Of a DNA stretch of 26,964 nt, positions 15,233 to 21,972 are shown one piece after another. Positions within the stretch are counted from its first letter, which is position 1; every line of letters starts with the position of its first letter. Below the pieces are notes generated by a model. The model was given only the letters and a program-made list of their open reading frames with translations, had not been told where the DNA came from and ran no database searches. The stretch is from DSBG01 sp049975365 (GTDB taxonomy: Bacteria > Desulfobacterota > Desulfomonilia > UBA1062): contig JBNGDS010000044.1 in the NCBI GenBank assembly GCA_049975365.1, positions 1 through 26,964 on the forward strand, written 5' to 3'. Position numbers and translations under genes: made by a program.

Positions 15233-16948
15233 TTACTGATCCTGATCATCACAACCTGTATTCAGGCAGGTGGTTGAACTGCTTTGCGGGACACGGCCTG
15301 ACCGATAGAGAAATGTCCACCTGAGCAGCTGTTCTATGGCATGGGGAAGCTGCCGGAAACTTCCGAGGAACTGGATGGTGTTCCCGTATTGCTTCTCCAT
15401 GGCTTCCCTGTCCTGACACCCGCACCCCAGCGTCACGAGGTGAATATTCTTCTGCCTGCAGAACTCGATCCCGTAGGAGACATCACACCCATAGTTCGAT
15501 TTCCCGTCGGTGATGTGAATGAGAAGATTCCGCTTTCTCCCGGGGTGCATGAACAGAGCGGATGCAATAATTGCCTGGCCGGAGGCTGTCTGCCCGCAGG
15601 GAGGAATGGAAAAGACCTGTCCCTCGCGTGTGAGCTTCGAGATCATGCAGACATGATCCTGTTCGAAGTACGCATATGCCTGAAACCTGTTCCTGTATCC
15701 ACTCAATGCCTTCTGCAGGGTAGATACCGTGTTCTCGACGGTCCGCCATTTTGCACCCCTCATGGACGCACTGGCATCGATGAGCAGGGTGATGTTCCAG
15801 TCCATGGAAGGTCTCCACTGACGATACGAGAAGCACCTTCCCGATACAGGGGCACGATACAGCCTCCTGGCATCTACGCGCCCGCTGGTCAGCCCCCTGC
15901 TCACGAGGGATTCCCTCGAGGAATATGTCAAGAAAATTGACCTGATCCGGCCAACCAGTGCCTTGTCGATGATCGGGTGGGCCGGGATATGATAGTCCCA
16001 TCGTGAGGTAGGGATGAGGTCGGGATTGTCATACCCGACCACGGACGCGATAAGCGGGGTGATATCAGAAGAGCTCGATGCAATATGTGACTGAATGTCC
16101 TGCATGAGACTAATGGAGAGGTCCTGCGTTGTCTGTCGTGAGGGTGGGCCCTCCTGTGTTTTCCCCTGAGCAACGAGATGCTGGGGTATCCAGTATAGCT
16201 TCTTGTTGATGACCCTGTACCCTGATACCGCCTCTTCCATGGCTTTCCAGCAGGATCGATAGAGTGAGGCCCTGGCCTCGGTGCGCCTGGTAACGCTCGA
16301 CTCACGGTGTCTCAATCCTTCCATATCTGAGGACAGGTTCTCCAGGTGTGACAGTGCATACCTGGTGTGTTCCTTCAGATCGACTCCATGCCCAAGACCG
16401 GAGGCTCTCTTCCACCAGAGATTGATAAGGCTGTCGAACGAATCAGCTACACTCGCCCCTTCTGCCTCCTGCTCTGAAATCGCCTTGCCCCTCGCCAGTT
16501 CAAGGTATTCCTCGAGTATCGAACCCCGCACCCTGCCATCCACGTAGATGTCCTCACCCGTGGATACGACCTTCTGGAATTTCACCAGCGCCACCGGGCT
16601 CATGACGGAAAAATCTTTCTCAAGAAGGCTCCACACGCGAGCGCTCCACTCGACCTGGTGGAGGGCTTCGTGAACCACGTTTCCCACGAGGAGATCAACT
16701 TTTTGGGCAGACACCGGGTATGTCCCCATGACAGCAGCGGGCTCGATGAAAATGGGCGAGGCCGTCGATGAGACCATGCCGGCATATTCCACAAGACCAA
16801 TGTTCTCACCCAGGTAGCCGACAACCTTTCTGAGTGCCCTGAGCAGGTTCGCCAGTTCAAGCGATTCCAGACTCGAGGTATTTCTCCTCCAGTAGCTGGA
16901 GAGGGCTTCGTCCTGTGTTGGGATAGTCCTGGCAGTGTCGGCGTTCAT
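15233..16948 (-). CDS. VWA-domain protein with HExxH motif, partner of the MoxR-type ATPase
   Basis: A 571-residue cytoplasmic protein. The C-terminal third is a CoxE/CbbO-like von Willebrand A domain with a complete metal site: DASAS at 391-395, Thr454 in GQTASGQ and Asp481 in ITDGKSN. The N-terminal half contains HEALH at 93-97, an HExxH zinc-peptidase-like motif, followed at 131-140 by GEDIYVDGRV, which could supply a third ligand. Such a layout resembles VWA proteins with a metallopeptidase-like N-terminus and also CobT/NorD/CbbO proteins. No signal peptide is present. It lies 14 bases after the AAA+ gene, so the two almost certainly act together, as in CbbQ-CbbO or NorQ-NorD pairs that remodel or activate a partner enzyme. 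The partner here is probably the glycyl radical enzyme. Confidence 0.85.
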   Translation of the reverse strand: MNADTARTIPTQDEALSSYWRRNTSSLESLELANLLRALRKVVGYLGENIGLVEYAGMVSSTASPIFIEPAAVMGTYPVSAQKVDLLVGNVVHEALHQVEWSARVWSLLEKDFSVMSPVALVKFQKVVSTGEDIYVDGRVRGSILEEYLELARGKAISEQEAEGASVADSFDSLINLWWKRASGLGHGVDLKEHTRYALSHLENLSSDMEGLRHRESSVTRRTEARASLYRSCWKAMEEAVSGYRVINKKLYWIPQHLVAQGKTQEGPPSRQTTQDLSISLMQDIQSHIASSSSDITPLIASVVGYDNPDLIPTSRWDYHIPAHPIIDKALVGRIRSIFLTYSSRESLVSRGLTSGRVDARRLYRAPVSGRCFSYRQWRPSMDWNITLLIDASASMRGAKWRTVENTVSTLQKALSGYRNRFQAYAYFEQDHVCMISKLTREGQVFSIPPCGQTASGQAIIASALFMHPGRKRNLLIHITDGKSNYGCDVSYGIEFCRQKNIHLVTLGCGCQDREAMEKQYGNTIQFLGSFRQLPHAIEQLLRWTFLYRSGRVPQSSSTTCLNTGCDDQDQ

Positions 16949-16962
16949 TGCACCTTCTTCTC

Positions 16963-17835
16963 CTAGTACTGCTGATAACCCTCCGTGGCTTTCCTGTCCC
17001 TTTTCCCGAGTTCGAGGTGGAGGGAAAGGAGCACGGTTTCGAGGACATCCGGGTTCATCTGGAGGCTGAAGACAAAGGCCTCCTTGACCGTTGCCCCCAC
17101 ATTCACCATTTCCGCTATCATCAGGGTATGGCGCGTGGAGACGACCATGGGCTCATGCCTGTTGCTCCTGAGACGGTTCGCGACATTGACGATGGTCAGG
17201 GCATCGCTCTCATGGAGACCTGCCTTCAGACAGATCACCCTGGTCTCTACGTCAGGCGGGAGGTAATTGAGCGTGATGGTGTAGAACCGATCCCTGAGCG
17301 CGGCATCGAGCATCTCCGTACCGACGAATTCCTCCCCTTCATTCAGTGTTGCGAAAAAAACCACGTCATCGGCGACCTCGATGTGCCCGATCTCATCGAT
17401 CCAGACTCGACGATCCTCTGCGAGAATGGAATGGAGCATGTTCAATGCCTTGGGATGCTCCGGTCTATTGATCTCCTCGAGGTGAATCACGCATCCGGGA
17501 GTCTGGATAGCCCTGGGGAAGAGGAATTCCTGATAATACGTCTCACCATCCTTGAGCCTGTGTTCACCGAACAGTTGTGCAGGTTCAGAGAGGATCCCGA
17601 TCTGGAAGGTCGCGAGAGGCCGCCTGTTCCGGGCTGCAAACTGCCTCACGAGGGTTGACTTTCCGCAGCCCTGCTTGCCTGCAACCAGGACATTCACCGG
17701 GTGTCTCTCTGACAAAGTCCTGATCCGTTCGAGATTTTCGATAACGCCCTGAGGGAGGAAGAAGTGGTCTTCCACCCCGGGAATGGAACCTGTAGCGCTG
17801 AATTGACTTTTTTCCACTGTTCCAAGTTTTTTCAT
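16963..17835 (-). CDS. MoxR/CbbQ-type AAA+ ATPase, BssE-like
   Basis: A 290-residue AAA+ protein. Walker A GKQGCGKST lies at 53-61, Walker B with acidic pair VIHLEEINRP at 116-124, sensor-1 FFATLNEGEEFVGT around 160-173 and an arginine finger region ALRDRF at 179-184. This is the MoxR/CbbQ/NorQ group. Benzylsuccinate synthase operons carry such an ATPase (BssE) after the enzyme genes, and the position here is the same: after alpha, beta and two small Cys-rich proteins. The proposed role is ATP-driven assembly, repair or reactivation of the radical enzyme, together with the VWA protein. Its start is preceded by a 100-base AT-rich gap with a palindrome (17846-17861), so it may also have its own promoter. 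Confidence 0.9.
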   Translation of the reverse strand: MKKLGTVEKSQFSATGSIPGVEDHFFLPQGVIENLERIRTLSERHPVNVLVAGKQGCGKSTLVRQFAARNRRPLATFQIGILSEPAQLFGEHRLKDGETYYQEFLFPRAIQTPGCVIHLEEINRPEHPKALNMLHSILAEDRRVWIDEIGHIEVADDVVFFATLNEGEEFVGTEMLDAALRDRFYTITLNYLPPDVETRVICLKAGLHESDALTIVNVANRLRSNRHEPMVVSTRHTLMIAEMVNVGATVKEAFVFSLQMNPDVLETVLLSLHLELGKRDRKATEGYQQY

Positions 17836-17845
17836 GTTCAGCCTC

Positions 17846-17861
17846 TACATTGCATAATGTA
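17846..17861. promoter_or_regulatory. AT-rich palindrome upstream of the AAA+ ATPase gene
   Basis: TACATT-GCAT-AATGTA is a perfect 6-base inverted repeat immediately before the ribosome site of the ATPase gene. A TACAAT box lies just upstream of it on the minus strand, but no clear -35 box is present. A second small inverted repeat (TGCAC/GTGCA) lies about 30 bases further upstream. Confidence 0.35.
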
Positions 17862-17935
17862 TTGTAATTATTCTGGTTATTGCACTATTCGTGCAGAATC
17901 ATCGGATCTTCTTCTCTCACATCAGATCCTGACGC

Positions 17936-18274
17936 CTACAAAAAGAGCTCTTTCTGCCGCTCGATGAGAAACCTGCTCAGCTGGGGTATGTTCCACCTCA
18001 TGTTCATCTCTCTGAGCCGAGAAATGATTCTGCGCGCCTCCGAGAGTTTTTCCGGTTCAGACTCCCTCGTGATCGCGGACAGTTGAATCGAGAGCTCCCT
18101 CATCAGGCTTTCCTCTTCCTCGAGCGACTCTGCACGGGAGAACACACACTCCGCACCGCACTTCGGGCATCTGCGCAGATCGGACTCCCCGCACGCCGGA
18201 CATCCATTCTTGCAGAGATAGGTGAACTCGAGATGATCCGCCGTGTAGCCGCATTTATGGCAGGTCTGGTTCAT
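17936..18274 (-). CDS. Zinc-ribbon-like Cys-rich protein (112 aa), unknown function
   Basis: The N-terminal 43 residues carry eight cysteines (C5, C8, C21, C25, C28, C36, C39, C43) in CxxC-type pairs, enough for two zinc sites or one iron-sulfur cluster plus zinc. The rest is a charged alpha-helical tail of about 65 residues with no cysteines. I chose the ATG at 18274 because GGAG lies 6 bases upstream; the ATG at 18280 is too close to it. Its opening CHKCGYTADHLEFTYL resembles the opening of the neighbouring 79-residue protein (CPECGYEAPVAKFRYL). It sits between the small-subunit genes and the ATPase. It may be an accessory subunit or assembly factor of the radical enzyme. Confidence 0.75.
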   Translation of the reverse strand: MNQTCHKCGYTADHLEFTYLCKNGCPACGESDLRRCPKCGAECVFSRAESLEEEESLMRELSIQLSAITRESEPEKLSEARRIISRLREMNMRWNIPQLSRFLIERQKELFL

Positions 18275-18307
18275 TCCCATCTCCGGTGAACATGCAACCT
18301 CACATGT

Positions 18308-18547
18308 TCACGCCGGTTTATTCCGAGGACGAACATCCTCTGCGAGACCTTCGATCCCGGCCGATTTTCCCCATGGGGCCTCTCCCGGACCAATTTTTTG
18401 GTTTGCCACACCCTTCAGCTCATCGACTGCGAGCCATGCCTGGCACTGCGTGCACTGCCTGATGCTTATGGGAGCATCGATGCGCGCATTGTACAGGTAC
18501 CGAAATTTGGCAACAGGAGCCTCGTATCCACATTCAGGACACTTCAT
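18308..18547 (-). CDS. Small Cys-rich protein (79 aa), candidate extra subunit of the fumarate-adding enzyme
   Basis: Two CxxC pairs (C3/C6 and C32/C35) define a rubredoxin- or zinc-ribbon-like fold of about 40 residues, followed by a Gly/Pro-rich, poorly ordered tail. The ATG at 18547 follows a good AAGGAGGA ribosome site. It lies 39 bases after the beta-like gene and 33 bases before the 112-residue zinc-ribbon gene. Some alkylsuccinate synthase operons are reported to carry an extra small subunit (MasB-like); this could be its counterpart. The metal could be zinc or iron. A direct regulatory role cannot be excluded. Confidence 0.75.
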   Translation of the reverse strand: MKCPECGYEAPVAKFRYLYNARIDAPISIRQCTQCQAWLAVDELKGVANQKIGPGEAPWGKSAGIEGLAEDVRPRNKPA

Positions 18548-18586
18548 ATTGTCCTCCTTATGTACTGTGATTGTTGAAGCAACCCC

Positions 18587-18955
18587 TCACTTATCCTTCA
18601 GCTGCCGGATGAACCGTCTGAACGCGGGATCGCTGCATTCATACCCGTCCTTGTCAATGAATTCATTCCGTTCGTAATACCTACACCGTGAGGCATCTGT
18701 GAGAATTCTCAGCATGTATCCGTTTTTCCCTTCCAGAACGTACACCGGGGGATCACGGGTGATATCAGACCCCTCTTTCAGGACCTTGCAGCTTCCCCTT
18801 CCGTCGCTTGACCATGCACTTTCCAGGTAATGCTTGCACAATCCACAGGGTTGATCCGGAATTTTTTCTATGTCCTCCTGTTTTTCAACTCCCCCGGGCT
18901 GCAGGCCAAAAACCCCGGATGCCTTTGCGTAATCATCCCTGCTTATCCTCGCCAT
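18587..18955 (-). CDS. Beta-like small subunit of the fumarate-adding glycyl radical enzyme, HiPIP-like cluster motif
   Basis: A 122-residue protein. The frame continues upstream to 19045, but the ATG at 18955 has a strong AAGGAGGG site and the longer form would overlap the alpha gene end. Cysteines C37, C40, C56 and C91 follow the pattern CxxC-x15-C-x34-C, with aromatic residues after the second and fourth Cys (CKHY, CRYYE). The gamma-like subunit at 21596 has the same arrangement (CxxC-x14-C-x25-C). In benzylsuccinate synthase both small subunits bind a low-potential [4Fe-4S] cluster in a HiPIP-like fold and influence substrate access to the alpha subunit. C107 is extra. It directly follows the alpha gene, as bssB does. 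Assignment as beta rests on pattern and position. Confidence 0.75.
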   Translation of the reverse strand: MARISRDDYAKASGVFGLQPGGVEKQEDIEKIPDQPCGLCKHYLESAWSSDGRGSCKVLKEGSDITRDPPVYVLEGKNGYMLRILTDASRCRYYERNEFIDKDGYECSDPAFRRFIRQLKDK

Positions 18956-18989
18956 GGTACCCCCCTCCTTCGATTCTCTCTCATTGAAT

Positions 18990-19011
18990 AGGAGCGGGGT
19001 GAGCCGCTCCT
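18990..19011 (-). other. Intercistronic hairpin between alpha and beta-like genes
   Basis: AGGAGCGG/CCGCTCCT form a perfect 8-base stem with a 6-base loop in the 86-base gap after the alpha-subunit stop codon. No T tract follows. It may mark an mRNA processing or stabilising site that sets the ratio of alpha to small subunits. Confidence 0.5.
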
Positions 19012-19041
19012 CAGAAGAACAGCCGCCCCGTTCCTTCATGC

Positions 19042-21543
19042 TCACCCCAGACCCTGCACCGTTCTCTGGATGATGTTGTCCTGCGTCTTCCGGCTTATGT
19101 CCACGAAGTGGGCGCTGTATCCCGCAACCCGTACGATCACCTCCTGGTATTTTTCAGGATCCTTCTGGGCGCTCCTCAAGGTCTCGTCGGACACACAGTT
19201 GAACTGAACATGATCCAGTCCGAGATCGGCCCAGGTTTTCATGTAGGTCTTCCAGAGCTGGTATCCCTTCTCCCCCGCCAACTGGGTGGGAGACAACCGC
19301 TGGTTCAAAAGGAATGCTCGGCCGTCGGAAATGTGGTCGATCTTGGAACACGATTTGAGAACAGCGGTCGGCCCTTTTTTATCAAGGCCAGGACCTGGAG
19401 AGATTCCGCCGTCATACAGAGCGTCCCCGATTCTCCGCCCATTGGGGAGTGCTCCAACAATGTTTGCATAGTGGATATTCCCGCTCACGTTCTCGGGCAG
19501 GATCGGCCAGTTGTTCCCACTGGGGCACTTGAGTTCCCGCGAGAACGTGGCCGCAGCATGCAGGCAGTCGAGCATAATCGAATCGACATAATCGTCGTCG
19601 TTGCCCCACTTGGGTGCATTCCTCACGAAATCCAGGCGCATCTCCTCCTTGCCTTCCCAGTTGTTTGCAAGGGCTTCCTTGAGCTCTGCCATAGTGTATT
19701 TCTTTTCATCGAACACGAGCTTCTTGACCGCCGCAAGGCTGTCGGCATTCTCGACCCAGGTAAACGCCGTGATCCAGGCGTTGCCTCGGTTTATAGACGG
19801 ATCGCACACGTCCAGGCCGCTGTCCACCGAACGCTCCGAAACTGCTGACAAAAACGGCCGTGGGGTCATCTTCGGTGCAAGAATCCGTGCCCTGTTCACT
19901 GGCCGCACCAGGATGCTGAATATGGTTTTCATCTGAGTCACCCAGGCATCGAATACCTGCTCGTAGGTCGTGAATGTCGCCGCATCAGGAGTTTCAGCTC
20001 CGATCTGCATGTTCACGACGTTGTCATACCCGCTGGTGAACACATACTCCATGATCTTTGCACAGTTGGCCGTGGCGTTTGCCATTCTCATGGGCTGGAA
20101 CCCGTGCTTTGTGCACGGCGAAGGTGACATGCACGCCTGGTGTACCCATGTCCGCGCCTCTTCGATGGGATGCCCGTGCCAGTTCATGGCGTTGGCGATG
20201 AGTATCGGATCGTTGCGCAGAGATGGATACCCGAGCCCCTGGCGGATGCACTCGAAGATTTCCCTCATCACCTCGTCTTTCACCTTGGGGTGCCACCTGA
20301 AGGCAAAGGTCGGGTTTGCCACCCTGACCAGTCGTGCCGCCTGGAGGAGCGCAATGGTCATACCATTGCACGCATCACTCCCGTCTTTCTTCACACCACC
20401 GAGCGTCCACACCCAGGTTCCTTCAATCCCCTGGAGACCCTCGCGGGCCCACTTGACTTTGTACTGGGATACCTCGGCGGCACGGATGAGAAATTCGCCG
20501 ACAAGATCGAGGGCCTCTTCATGTGTCAGCGTCTTGTCAATGTTCACATCCCGCTCATAGTATGGGCCGTGGTAGTAATCCGGCCGTGAAGGCCACGCAC
20601 CTTCGATTGCCTCGTTCCTGCTGAAAAGCTGAATGAAAAGATCATACTGGAGCGACTCCTGCAGGGTCCTCGGCGGTTTTGCAGGGATGCGTTCACACAC
20701 CTCAGCAATCTGCAGCAGTTCTTCTCTCCTGTCCGTGTCTGTCTCGAAATTCTCAGCAATGATCTTTGCGAGGCGTGCATACCGTTTCCCGTGCCGGATA
20801 CCGGCCTCCAGGGTGATCTTCATTGCCTCCCACATATTCATCTTGTCATACAGGTCGCTGATTTCCTTCGAGGCCCCGGGTTCATGGGCTTTTTCATCAG
20901 CTTCCTCAATCCTTTTGTCCAGTTCCGCAATCACGTCTTCAAATGCACGCACCCCGGTCATGATGTACTCGTAATCCTTACCCGAATAGCCACCCCTCGA
21001 GAGCGGGACACCCCATCCGATCGCGCCTGAAAGAACCTTCATGGCATCGTCGAGATCCATGTGGGGCAGTATCTTGTCCAGGTCGGATTTCCCGGCCCAG
21101 TAACCGGCTACTTCCGAAATTATTTTCAGACTCTCGTCCATGGGCTCCGGAATAGAGGTCGGATCATTGACAACCTCGTGATTCAGAATCGCAGCCAGGG
21201 TAGGGTCCCAGGTAATCATATTGGGGTGGCTCCCCAGGTACCCGACGAGCTGAGAGTGATCGGTGATGAAGATCGTCTTGTTGTCGAGCACGTGCGCGAG
21301 TATTTTTGCAAACTTGATGACGTATGGGTCAGGTGAAAATTCCAGTTCTTTTGCCTTTTCGGTCTGCAGTACAGGCCGTTCAAGATCGATGTACAACCCC
21401 GCAGGATACAGGCCCCCGATGGCACCCTTCTTCCACATGGCCTTTCTGAGGTAGTCGAGCCTTCGGGAACGCTTTTTCTCAGCGGCCCACCACCACTCCT
21501 GTTTCCGCTCAAGTTCTTTTACGGTTTCTGCTGTTACTGCCAT
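19042..21543 (-). CDS. Glycyl radical enzyme, fumarate-adding X-succinate synthase alpha subunit (AssA/BssA-like)
   Basis: An 833-residue glycyl radical enzyme. The C-terminal radical motif is RVAGYSA at 805-811 with Gly808, and the active-site thiyl Cys471 is in QACMSP. Counting from the catalytic Cys, Arg486 (QPMRMA) falls at the position of BssA Arg508, which binds the fumarate carboxylate; the Cys-to-Gly distance is also nearly the same. The N-terminal PFL-like domain spans most of the chain. The adjacent small Cys-rich subunits, the activase and the BssE-like ATPase support the class. The enzyme adds a hydrocarbon radical to fumarate, forming a substituted succinate, and is destroyed by oxygen. 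The substrate (alkane, toluene-type or other aromatic) is not evident. Diol dehydratase, choline lyase and pyruvate formate-lyase are less likely given the small subunits and Arg486. The start ATG at 21543 follows a GGGGAGTGTACT leader. Confidence 0.9.
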   Translation of the reverse strand: MAVTAETVKELERKQEWWWAAEKKRSRRLDYLRKAMWKKGAIGGLYPAGLYIDLERPVLQTEKAKELEFSPDPYVIKFAKILAHVLDNKTIFITDHSQLVGYLGSHPNMITWDPTLAAILNHEVVNDPTSIPEPMDESLKIISEVAGYWAGKSDLDKILPHMDLDDAMKVLSGAIGWGVPLSRGGYSGKDYEYIMTGVRAFEDVIAELDKRIEEADEKAHEPGASKEISDLYDKMNMWEAMKITLEAGIRHGKRYARLAKIIAENFETDTDRREELLQIAEVCERIPAKPPRTLQESLQYDLFIQLFSRNEAIEGAWPSRPDYYHGPYYERDVNIDKTLTHEEALDLVGEFLIRAAEVSQYKVKWAREGLQGIEGTWVWTLGGVKKDGSDACNGMTIALLQAARLVRVANPTFAFRWHPKVKDEVMREIFECIRQGLGYPSLRNDPILIANAMNWHGHPIEEARTWVHQACMSPSPCTKHGFQPMRMANATANCAKIMEYVFTSGYDNVVNMQIGAETPDAATFTTYEQVFDAWVTQMKTIFSILVRPVNRARILAPKMTPRPFLSAVSERSVDSGLDVCDPSINRGNAWITAFTWVENADSLAAVKKLVFDEKKYTMAELKEALANNWEGKEEMRLDFVRNAPKWGNDDDYVDSIMLDCLHAAATFSRELKCPSGNNWPILPENVSGNIHYANIVGALPNGRRIGDALYDGGISPGPGLDKKGPTAVLKSCSKIDHISDGRAFLLNQRLSPTQLAGEKGYQLWKTYMKTWADLGLDHVQFNCVSDETLRSAQKDPEKYQEVIVRVAGYSAHFVDISRKTQDNIIQRTVQGLG

Positions 21544-21568
21544 AGTACACTCCCCTTATTCCTGATAT

Positions 21569-21588
21569 CCCCCTCGCTTCTTAGGGGG
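21569..21588 (-). other. Short hairpin between gamma-like and alpha genes
   Basis: CCCCCT/AGGGGG form a 6-base stem with an 8-base loop in the 52-base gap between the gamma stop and the alpha start. With the hairpin after alpha (18990-19011), it frames the alpha gene. The short stem makes this a weak call. Confidence 0.35.
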
Positions 21589-21595
21589 TATTGAT

Positions 21596-21760
21596 TCACT
21601 TTTTCTCAAACGAGGGACATGCGGCTGCATCCTTGTCTGCCGACACCGGTTTTGCCTGGTAGTACGCCTGCCTGGGATCAATCACCCTCTGAACACAGTC
21701 TCCCTTGTTGGGATCATCTTCCATCGGAAAGAATTTCTTGCACTCCTTGCATGTTGGCAT
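21596..21760 (-). CDS. Gamma-like small subunit of the fumarate-adding glycyl radical enzyme (54 aa)
   Basis: A 54-residue protein, MPTCKECKKFFPMEDD at the N-terminus, with cysteines C4, C7, C22 and C48 in a CxxC-x14-C-x25-C pattern and an aromatic residue after the second and fourth Cys. This pattern and size match BssC-type subunits, which bind a [4Fe-4S] cluster in a HiPIP-like fold and cap the radical alpha subunit. The ATG at 21760 has a GGGGGTGAGAG leader. Its position between activase and alpha equals bssD-bssC-bssA. The cluster probably tunes or protects the enzyme and takes no part in the radical chemistry. It is short enough to be missed by automatic annotation. Confidence 0.85.
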   Translation of the reverse strand: MPTCKECKKFFPMEDDPNKGDCVQRVIDPRQAYYQAKPVSADKDAAACPSFEKK

Positions 21761-21788
21761 CCTCTCTCACCCCCTTTCTTCTCGTTTA

Positions 21789-21808
21789 GAGAAAAATATT
21801 CTTTTCTC
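21789..21808. promoter_or_regulatory. AT-rich palindrome upstream of the gamma-like gene, possible operator
   Basis: GAGAAAA-ATATTC-TTTTCTC is a perfect 7-base inverted repeat, 29-48 bases before the gamma ATG. A weak promoter candidate overlaps it on the minus strand (TTGCAC near 21821-21826 and AAGAAT near 21798-21803). A separate promoter for gamma-alpha-beta would allow much higher output than that of the activase. Confidence 0.35.
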
Positions 21809-21920
21809 CTTCTCAATACGGTGCAAAAGCGATGGAAGACCTGATCACCGAACTCAATTCCGATCGTGTCCGTGGTGACCGGATCGACCACCTATTCCTC
21901 CTGTGACCACTCATCCCTTC

Positions 21921-21953
21921 TCCTCACGGAGTATTCGCATATATTCCTCACGG
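21921..21953. repeat. Direct repeat CCGTGAGGA, two copies 24 bases apart
   Basis: On the minus strand CCGTGAGGA occurs at 21945-21953 and 21921-21929. The 24-base period is close to two helical turns. It lies between the activase stop and the gamma gene and could be a binding site for an activator of the synthase genes. Confidence 0.35.
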
Positions 21954-21954
21954 C

Positions 21955-21971
21955 ATGTGCTTTGAGCACAT
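21955..21971 (-). other. Hairpin directly after the activase stop codon
   Basis: ATGTGCT-TTG-AGCACAT is a perfect 7-base stem with a 3-base loop, starting two bases after the activase stop. No T tract follows, so it may slow processing or stabilise the upstream message and is not a true terminator. Confidence 0.45.
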
Positions 21972-21972
21972 C

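Noticed and set aside
18956..19045. 30-residue extension of the beta-like small subunit
   Set aside because: It would overlap the alpha gene end and contains the 18990-19011 hairpin; ATG 18955 has a much better ribosome site.
19042..21543. Alternative reading of the glycyl radical enzyme as pyruvate formate-lyase, diol dehydratase or choline lyase
   Set aside because: Those enzymes lack small Cys-rich subunits of this kind, and Arg486 with the BssE-like ATPase favours a fumarate-adding enzyme.
21682..21891. 69-codon minus-strand frame before the gamma gene
   Set aside because: It overlaps the 54-residue gamma gene in another frame; only the gamma product has recognisable Cys spacing and a ribosome site.
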